Source: Antedon mediterranea
Taxonomy: Eukaryota; Echinodermata; Crinoidea; Comatulida; Antedonidae
Length of the DNA stretch: 64,000 bases
Reading direction: 5' to 3'
Assembly: GCF_964355755.1 (NCBI RefSeq)
Contig: NC_092673.1
Span: 22,447,001 to 22,511,000 of the forward strand
This document shows positions 50,001 to 60,363 of the stretch, piece after piece. Below the pieces are notes generated by a model. The model saw only the letters and a list, made by a program, of their open reading frames with translations. It ran no database searches and was not told the origin of the DNA. Every line of letters starts with the position of its first letter. The first letter of the stretch is position 1. The translations under genes and the position numbers were made by a program.

Positions 50001-53000
50001 AAAAAAAATTGTTATCACTAACATGACAAAATGCATTAAAAAACATAACTACAGTTTAGTTGAAAGTTTTAAGATATTTTGGATTTTTTAATTGAAAAAT
50101 CGTTTGTTAAATAGAGCATTAGTGTTGTAGTTTGTGTTTTAGTTTGATGGAAAAGATGCTTAGCTACCGATTCAAGAAATATGATGAAATTCTGTTTTTT
50201 CACTTTCAAAGACTTATTCAAGAGTGTATATTTGTCCTGAGAGGTAATGCCACCTTTAAGAAGGATAGTAGAAGAAGGATAAGATTGGACAAGGATCATA
50301 ATGACTATCGCAAAACAATTCGCACCACCAGACTAACAGAGAGAGAGAGTAAATGAATTTGCTTATAGTTATCCTTAGCAATTTGCCTAAATATCTATTA
50401 AAAAAAAACCAAATATTTCAATTGAATAAATGTTTTTACAAAATAACCAACAAAAGGTTTTTGTTTTCTATTTTCTAACTTACAAACAGTTGATACTGCA
50501 AACATAACCTATATCACTCAGTGAAATGATGGATTTATGAATGATTTATACATCATAACTAATAAAATATACTTAGAAATAAATACAATGTCAGGGTAAA
50601 GTCATGCTAGACGCGAATCGTAAAGCAAATTGGTAAAATAATGAAATCAAACACTTTTTATAATTACAGCCTTTCGCACCAACATTTACTAAATCTGATT
50701 GATGATTTTAAGCTGGGTATACATTGTGATATTATACAAGTGTTTCTATGAATCTCATTCATTCATTTATAAGACTTATCTTCTAAATGTGCAATTATAT
50801 ATCATCATTATCATAATACAGTAAATAAATAAACAGTATAAGTAAATAGCAACCTATAACTTATTTTGATCTCCGTCCACACTTCTTTGCATTCTATCAT
50901 TATAACTCTGTATTCAATGTTGGTTATTTTAAGAGGAAGATTATGTGTTCACTTCAGCCTGCATAACCTGTTTTTTTAATATACATTTTGAATTGAAATT
51001 GTTTATGACATGCTGATCTATGTTTTTACATATTTATATATTTATATCTGTATTTTATTGTTTTTGATGATGATGTTTCAAACCTGTTAGTGGCGGTAAT
51101 TATCATAATAGTGTGGAGAAACCAAATAAACAAACAAATAAACTTCTCCTAAGATTGTCAACTGTATATAAACTAAAATACATATATTATTTTCTATAAC
51201 ACTTGCACTGATAAAGGGCTAAGGTTTCCCAAACGCTCTGCAAATATTTCTGGCTGTTTTACTTTATTGTTTTCTTTTTTTTCTTTTGTATCTCCATTGA
51301 GATCCAGAAGTACCTTTGTCATATTTTCAGCAGTTTGCCTTTGGATTTTATATACTATAATACTATATATATATGTAACATAAAATAACTTGTTATTCAC
51401 TATGTGTTTTACCTGTTCTAGCTCAAGATAAAATGTTTCTCGTATAGGCTTTTTACTGAAGTACCAGAATCGTTCATTTTGTTGATATATCCGTACACGT
51501 GTTTCAATTATGAATCGTACCGGTTCTTGAATTCCAGCTATCACTAAGTCAACTGCTACAGTCATGTACACGTAGCCTAGAAAATAGAACAAAGTGTTGC
51601 CAGCATTTATATTGGTGTTTTTGCTATTTTATAGAGGATAGAGGAAACAAAGGAAATAGAGAATAAATTAGCCTCCAAGGTGAATTTGGTTTAATTGAAT
51701 CAAAAACTTGAAAAGATTCCATTGAAATGAACAATAAAATATTTAAATTCAATACTCTATTTAATTAATGTGAAGCATCTACATATGTAACATAAATAAT
51801 TTTTTCGTATTTCATTATTTTTTTAAATATATTTAATTACTATAACAACTCTATATAATGAAAGAGAAGCAATGAATATGAAACTGAATAATATTATTTT
51901 GTGACTCCAATTCTAGAAGAAGAAAAACATAACCACGAAGTTAGCATCTAAAAAGTGACAAAATCAAACACTTGGTTCCAAAATAGATCAAATAGAAGAT
52001 GTCTTTTCAAACCCATTCACAAGTTGGTATTGTACAAGACTTTTTGGTGTAAATCGAGTCTAGACTGCCATATTAAGTTAAAAAGCAATTCTTACAAATG
52101 TATGGAGGACAGTCCTATAATATACAAAGCATTTTACCTTGCGGTGTCTCTGTGTTTAAGATTTCAAATTCTTGCTGTGTTGGATGCCAGTAACTCTTAA
52201 GTTGGTATGATTTAGCATCACTACTTTGCTTCATCGAAACCTGCAAGTTAAAATTGCGTCATATATTTAATAATATGCTTTATGTATGGAAACAAGATGA
52301 CAAGACAGTGCAGAAAAAAAGAATGACTTAGAGCCAGGAGAGACAACTAAGGGCAAATAGAGATAGTATGAAATTGAAGACAAATGAGGGCTGGGAAGAA
52401 AGATAGTCCAATCAACAAGGACATCAGCAGATAGAAAAAGATGACAAGTCGGTAGGGAGTAATGAATTCCATGTTTTTATTTGGAGTAAATGGTTTGTTT
52501 CTAAAGTAAATAATAGTAATAAGAAGTGGAGTGAAAAATGTATCCATCTAAAGCTCTGCCTACACTATCAAACTAGTTTGACAAAAAAGTGTGATGTGCC
52601 AGACAGAGCTTAAGAAAATTATATTTCAAAAAATATTAAAATATAAACACAAATAAAATATTGTTGGTATTCATATTTGAGTTAGTGGATGAGGCATATT
52701 TAGTGTTTTTAAAAAGGTTGTTGCTTGGTTCAAAACAATCATTTTTCATCTTATTTTCTTTGTGACTTTAGAATGGTCTCTTGATCTTAGAATTAATGTT
52801 TAGCTTGGTATACTGTAATAACTAGCATTTATCATGTTATTAACCTTGGTGTTAGAAATAGATATCTAACTTCTAAAACGTCAACAACCATCACACTACT
52901 TAAGTGCTGGTATGTGATAATGTTAATTCTAACTATCTAAAATCACACTTGACAACTACAATATCATTCAAGCATCATGCGTTACATCTAATACTACTAT

Positions 53001-56000
53001 CCATAATTAACATCAAATCACAATCATTATCAAGTTATTTTAATCATTAATTATTAATTACAGATTCAGCAAAGGGTCTCTGGTAGCTCCAGCCTTCTAG
53101 AACAATTCTAGTGAATTCAATCACCTAAAGTAAAATCAGAGATTTCTTGGCTGGAAGTGAGACCTTTTCTTCCCCACCCCTTCCCCTGTTTATTTTAGAG
53201 ATACTTTCTTAATGATGCATTTTGTTAAAAGACTTACAAACTTGGAAAAATGAAATATCGGGAGGTTTTATTAAACTATAGAAGATTATAATTATAATAC
53301 ATTAAACAATAGAGGGTGCTATTAAAAACCTAAAGTTATTGGCATCTGTAATTGTAAATGTGGGTACGTCAGGCTTGCCAAAGGCAAAAATGCAGTACCA
53401 ACTCATTATTTCACTAATTAAACAACACATGCATTAATTAAAAACATTTTAAGGACCGATATTAGTATGTTTTCTATTTTCTTATCAAAATCTAGAGCTA
53501 TACTAGAAATTATAAATTTATACATATAAAAAATTGTATTTTAGCGCATGAGGTGTTCTATAGCACATTCTATCTGTTTCTTTACCAAATCTAACCCTGA
53601 ACACTGACTTATAGTATTTACCATATCTAGTAGATGCATATGCCTGTCTGGTACATCTCGACCTGGGCTGATGAGGAGTCCAAAACATCTACAAAAATCA
53701 TAAATGAAAGTAAGTGACATCTCATCATATGAAAGTGCATGTGATTGCAACGTAACATACTGTATGTCCTCATTTGACAAAAAAAAATATAGTAAAGTAA
53801 ATTCTTCTAGTTGGGTTGCTCATTTTGCTTGTTAGATTTTTAGCAAAAGTTTGCTAGTAAAGAAAAAAGTAACTTTTTGCTGTGGTAGAATATGTTATAA
53901 CCTGAATGACAGGTAAATTGCCTCATTTATAATCTATCTAAAGTCTATATAAAGTCTTTATACATAAAGTAACATACCTTTCGATTGGCAACGGTCTGTC
54001 TCTATGATGGATCGTAATGATCACTTCTTTTTTTAGGTTCTGCCGTAACTTGAAGCATTTCTTTTCTCGTGGAACGTGAGTGAAGCCACCTTTGCCATCA
54101 TCTTCCTTAATATCTAGCGTGACTGGAATGACAAAACTGAGAAGCGGCTCACTTGGAGTCAATGGGAATGTTGATATGGATGAGTCCATCACGTCGGGGC
54201 TTCTTGGTACACGTCGGAATGCCAAACCAAAACATTGTAAAATCTTGTGCACCTACAAAACATGTAAAGAATAGTACATCATAAGGTGATCTTCAGTATA
54301 CCTTCATATCACCTATCATCATTGTGAGAAATCCTGTTATTTATACCCATTTTTTGTTGTTGCAGTGATGAGTTCAAATCTAGTTTAAAATATTTATATA
54401 ATGCTTTATCTTTAGATAAATGAAGGTTTATATCTGACACTTCCAATTTACAATGACTATATTGAAGGACTCCCTCTATAGTACAACTGCAAAGAAAACT
54501 CTCTCTCTTGTGAAACTGTAGAGAAAATGAACTGATTAGTAGATTAATGCAATGACTTTTAAACCAATTGTTAAAATTAAAATGCTAAACAAATAAAATG
54601 AAATATCCCACCAAATAAAACAAAAATAAAATAATCTTTTGGCAATACAAAACAAAAATATACCCATTCATTAATGTTAGATCGAAGTAGATGGAAGTCT
54701 ACTGATTTAAATGAAAAAGTAATTTAAACTAGAGATTCATTCTTACTCATTGTTAATATTTAGTATTAAACGCATGTAGTTTTTAAATTACTACTAAACA
54801 ATGCTAATTGCACACAAATGAAAGAAACCAAATTGGTACCAACCTACATGACATAATACTGATAACCATTACACTTTTGACTGTTGGTTAAATTATATTT
54901 TATTCATTACATTTGACCAGGTACAAAGGTCTACAGTAAACTACGGCACAATCAAGTGGTCATTGAGACGTATAAAAAAAACCCATTTTTAATGGAGTGC
55001 AATTATTATTATGCTACAGTGATTTCCTTCTCATTTGCATGCAAAAGCTATTCTATTGAATTATTATCCCCACCCAAGACTGAAATAAAAATGCAAACAA
55101 AATAGTTTGTACAGCCGGGAATTTAACAAAAATAAAAATTCTTAAAAAACATATTTTTTGCTATAATAAATAATTTGCTTTCTTTAAGCTTATTTGTTTC
55201 ACCAATTGTAATAACCTCTCTTGTTTTATATTATATTACTCAATCAATTTTTAATCTGTTTTACAGTTTCAGAAATAGCTTATTGTACGTATTGTATTTT
55301 ATGAATAGTAAAATTATTCTTCTATTACATAGGTTTTATATTTTAACTTTTATTTTACTTTCAATTGACAACATTTTGTATCAATTAGCAGATGTTCAAA
55401 GCATGGAAAGTTTCTTTTCCACAACAAATTATATTTTATTTAAAAATTATTATTATTAGACTGCCCATGACTCCCTAGATATTGTTTAATTTTATGTAGC
55501 GCCACCAGCAGTTTGGATTTTTTGTACCGAACTAGTGATTCTAGTATAAATATGAACAAGCCATGTATGACAAAATGTTTTTATCTTTTTAAGCATATTT
55601 ACGCTGAACTAGAACCTAGACTACAGTCTGTTATAAAAAAATTATTAAAAAAATAAAAATATTGTTATGGATGGCTGCTAAAAACAAGAGCTTTGAAATT
55701 AGTGATTTAAAAGTACATGCTGCAAATAAAAATGTTTGTTATGTTTGCTGCCCTCTATTTACCTTATTAGTTGCATAACCTCCCGACATCTTCTGAAAAC
55801 ATAAGCGTGTAAATAAAAAAATAATTAAATCGACAGAATTGTCAACTTTTGGTGAAAAGAATTTTTACCAAAATATGTTATAAACACACAGAATGCAGTC
55901 AAGCTTGTTCCCACTAGGCTGCAACACAACGGAAGTGAGTTGAACAATCACAAGTCACAGTTTGAATGATCCATCGCGTTGTGATTGGTCAAATTACTTG

Positions 56001-59000
56001 CGGCATGCTTATGTCCTTGCATTGCATCCAAGTAGGAACCAAGCTTTAGTCTAAGTTAGGCAGAGAATAAGCATAAACCACATGCAGTGATTTAACCAAC
56101 ATTGCACACACACCAATTTGATGTTACAACCCCTACCTACAGTACTACTAGTACTGTACTATTACTGTACCTAACCTAACTACCTACCTATCAGTTGTAA
56201 AATGTTATTTTCATGAAACTTGGTGCAAACCTAGCCACCTAAAGGTAAATAACAGCTTCACACTTGGACTATTATATCCAGTATAACCCAGGAGTACTTC
56301 TAAGGATGGGTGATAAAAAACATGATTAAATCCTTCAGTAACCAGGGACGATGGGTAGAACTACTACAGTATCCTCTATTTTTCACAGACTAAATGTTAG
56401 TGCTCCCCTCGTTTAAAAAATTCCTGGATCTGCCTTGGTAAATTAAATAAAACATGCCTCAAAATCCTGACATCAAATATGTCTCTTCAACAAATATAAA
56501 CTAATCAAGCACAGAATATAAACATAAAAACCTTTAGACAATCAATATCTATTCATCATCTTCATTGATCAAAAGTTAAAATCCTTACACAAGACATCAC
56601 ATTTTGCACAGTCAGCAAATACATAGAACCTACTTGAAGACTGATACTGTAGATAATAAATATCTACCATTATTAAAATTTTCAGACAATCTCAACGTAT
56701 GACTAATCTTAAAACATTCCACGAGTAACTGTAAACTTAATATTAATTATTAATTGTAGCATGCATAAAAAACACAGATGCATGTCACATTCGCCAATTT
56801 TTATTCCCAAAGTTTCGATTTCAAACATAGCCAAGAGACAGAATATTTCAAAAAATATCATTCTAAAATGTTTTGGTTAATAATGCTGAAATATGTATTT
56901 CAATATTTTGTTATGATTTTGATCCAGGTAATAACAGACAGGTTTAATAAAAGTTGAATTTAAAACAGTAGTAAAAATTGATTTTCCTCATTTTCAATTA
57001 TCATAATTTGAATAAATCATCATAATATGGTAATTTATATAATGATGGAATTTCCTTTATTTTAATTGCCACACAGATACAGTATGCGCTAATCTTGTTG
57101 CTTGACAGTCACGTTTCGAACGAAAAGTCACTGTACACGCAATCTGATGCAAACCTGTTTTTGTTTTGTTTGTTTTTAATTAAGATATTTTCCTTAAATA
57201 TTAAGTATTTCACTTAACTCAATACATATGTGTATTTCCCTTAAATTGTATTCACTAATAGATAGGAGATAGATAAATGTTTCCCTTAGCTCAAGTGTGA
57301 ATGGTAAATACGGCCACTGATCTGTAGCTGGACCGGAGCAGATGTGAAAGATTTTTTAATGTATAGTTAGTGTCGGGTGGCAATGCTCCTACAGCTACAG
57401 TGAGTCACCAGGTCCCAGCTCGAATCTCTTTTGTTCTAGACTAATAAAAGTAATTATCATTATAACAGGAAAGTGAGGCAATCACGAGCAGGCCACCTTA
57501 TCTGTTCAAAGATGTCATTCGCTTATAAATAATATCTATGGTTGAATTACTAACTGTGCAATAAATATTCTATTTTAGACAGATCCCCAAGAATTGTCTT
57601 GGCTACTTATATGAATTTCTATAAATAGCACTATAAAAAGAATTGGTGATGAATATTTAATGTAGGTATCAAAGCCACGTACTGTAATACAGGAATGCAT
57701 AAGCGATAGTAATTAAAATTTAGACAATTATATTATCTACAGTATTGTTAGCTTATTGCAGTAGATAGGGGGGTTCTATAGACAACTAGCAACTTTTTAC
57801 TTTCATGACGCGCTGCACGTCTATTAAGAAAAAGATCATTCTAAGCATGCTCAGAATTATGTTTCGTGTAGTGGGCATGACTTAAAACTGGTGTATCTGT
57901 TTGGGCAATTTCTGCAGCCATATTGGACGGTTCCTCTCCATTTTTGAGCTGGGATTGTTTTAAAGTTTGACGTCTAGTTCATATTGTATGTCTAGGTTAT
58001 GTTTATAATTTTTACACTTTATAATTGCTCAATATCTATAAAATTTATGAAACCTTACAAAAAAAATGTTTTGAGATAATTCTAAGAATATTAATAATGA
58101 AAGAGCAAGGTTCATGGTAACTATCTGTACAATTTTAGAACGAGCTCACAGAGAGAGTTGTGAAAAGCTGTCAAAATAATTATAAATATCTTAACATGAA
58201 AATGGAAATGGCACGAATGAAACACATTCTAATAAACTTTATTGAAAGAGAATTGTTCTCTAGAGGGTTACATTATTGATTTATAGCTCCATAATGTTGA
58301 AAGCCAATTTGTTGTCTATAATATACTTAGCACGATTCACCTTAGAATGTATAAAATGTTTCAACATTTAAGGTTAATGAAAACTGCAATTGGTTCACAA
58401 AATAACCCCTGTATCAGGGGGATTACCACCTATTTAATAGGCCAGTGATTAATTTACTATTGGTAATCCTTGGCCACATGTGCCTAAACACAAAAAAAAA
58501 AAATTGGTACTGTTTGTGCACCAAAAACGTTTTATTTTGCTATTGCAGTAAAACCTCTATTAAGGGAACACCTTCTAGTAACCCAAAATAGCTTATAGGG
58601 TCACCTGATTGGCTGTAGGCTGTAAAAACATCTATACCCTCTTGTTTGTTTTTTAAAGGCAATCCTGCCATACGATTTTCATCTTCTTTGGATTCTGCCT
58701 TTGTCCCATTACTTTTTAAAAAACAATCCCAATCTATCATTATTGTGTTTTTATCACTTATTGTCTTTTGTATGAAAATAAATGTCTTTTGAATTGAATT
58801 TTTAAAAAATAGAAAAGTATACCTCTATATAGTGTCCTCAAGGAAGGATTCTATTTAGTGTTAATTTAGTATATTATTGTTATTGGATTTGTGTTGAAAT
58901 AAAGGAGAGAAAAATACAGACAGCACTTAGAGTCAAAATATGTCCCTATAAAATTCTACATACGTTAAAATAACCTACCGCTTCTGGAATCTCACATCTG

Positions 59001-60329
59001 AAAACATGGCACTGAAAAAACTGAGAGTCTCGTGTTCCGTAGCTGCATGTGAATGCGAAGCAGTCCATCTCCTCACCATCGGCTTGGCCACGGCAACAGA
59101 AAAGGATCCGAGTTACGCGGTAATGCGCAATCTCAGCTTTACCGTCAGGCTCTAATAACCTGCAAATATATCAAAAACAAGAAAATTTGATTACAAAACA
59201 TTGTTTTATATTATAGAGTGGTTTGTGTGTCACGACAAGGTTATTATTATATCAATATCTTGCTAAATATGAAATTTCTTTTATATACTTGGTTTTATAA
59301 TATTTTAAGAAACGGAATAAATTTAATATGATACACTCCAATACACAAATGCATAAACTATTATTATTAAAGCATAGCTACATCTGTCCTTTGCAGTTTT
59401 ATTATAATCTGTTGTTTATCAATTAGTCAGTACTGATATGTTACTGAATGTTGTTAATTTACTAATGCATTCCCATCGTTTTTATTATTATAGAATTTTA
59501 AGAAATGGAATAAATCTACAATACACTACCTTACGCAAATGTACCTATGAACTATTATTAGAAGACTTTATTAAAGTATAGCTACATCTGTCCTTTGCAT
59601 TTTTAATATAAACAGTCGTCTATCAATTAGTCAGTATCAGTTACTGAATGTTGCTAATGCACTAATGCATTCTCATCGTTTTTTATTATACCACAATTAA
59701 CAAGATAATGTATAATTTCCACCTTCTCTCTATGTTTGAAATTAAAGACAAGCTCTTATACTTTAATCCTAACATGATGGAAAAGTACACGCACTCTCTA
59801 ATCAACAAGAACATTAAAGAGAGACTGAGAAGTACCATGACGTGTCAGATTTGGTATCTTTAGTCTTCCTATCAAATGAAAGGCCTCAACAGCCCCTTAA
59901 ACTAAAGGAATAATATAGAGGAATAAAGCTGGTTTTTTTAGAGTTTCACAAACCTCGCTTAGCAATTTTTTAATACATATTATAATTTCTGAGCTGCCAA
60001 GTCGTATGATTAATATGAACACTATTTGCTATGGGTAATTTGTCCTAATTTAGATCTAGACCTACTAGACTTCCTAATAGAAATTAGGGCTGACCAGCCT
60101 GGAGAAAGTTTTACTAAACTTTTCACACCGGACTATTGAAATATTGAGTCCTGCCTATGAGCAGAAGGTTCACTTTATTAATGTTAAAAGAATCGTAACA
60201 GAAATCAAAACAATTTATGTTCAGTGGAAGAAGCAAACTTGTATAATATAATATTTAATGTATTACTATTATTTTGTGTTGTAAACATTGACCAATTTGA
60301 ATTAGTTGAAATTCTGTTGGTTTCACAAG

Positions 60330-60363
<34 letters not shown>

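Larger units (their letters stand above)
54253..58978. other. RABGAP1 intron between exons B and D
   Basis: Holds the 30-nt microexon candidate (55763-55792), its putative promoter (55900-56040), and a short minus-strand frame beginning CCAATATGGCTGCAG (ATG 57921, 26 codons) in a CpG-containing context that could be another leader but lacks a good donor. The segment at 58395-58485 repeats the end of the 49394-49680 SINE. A weak tRNA-like head lies near 57305-57430. No other exon was recognised. Confidence 0.45.

Noticed and set aside
57841-57921. Minus-strand ATG frame ([13 protein letters not shown]...) as a RABGAP1 alternative first exon
   Set aside because: The CCAATATGGC context looks start-like, but no good GT donor follows in the frame and nothing links it to exon D.
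58540-58740. Minus-strand 66-codon frame with charged residues
   Set aside because: No splice sites in matching phase, no resemblance to RABGAP1 where exons A, B and D already join, and its end runs into a dispersed TCTATTAAGGGAACACC repeat.
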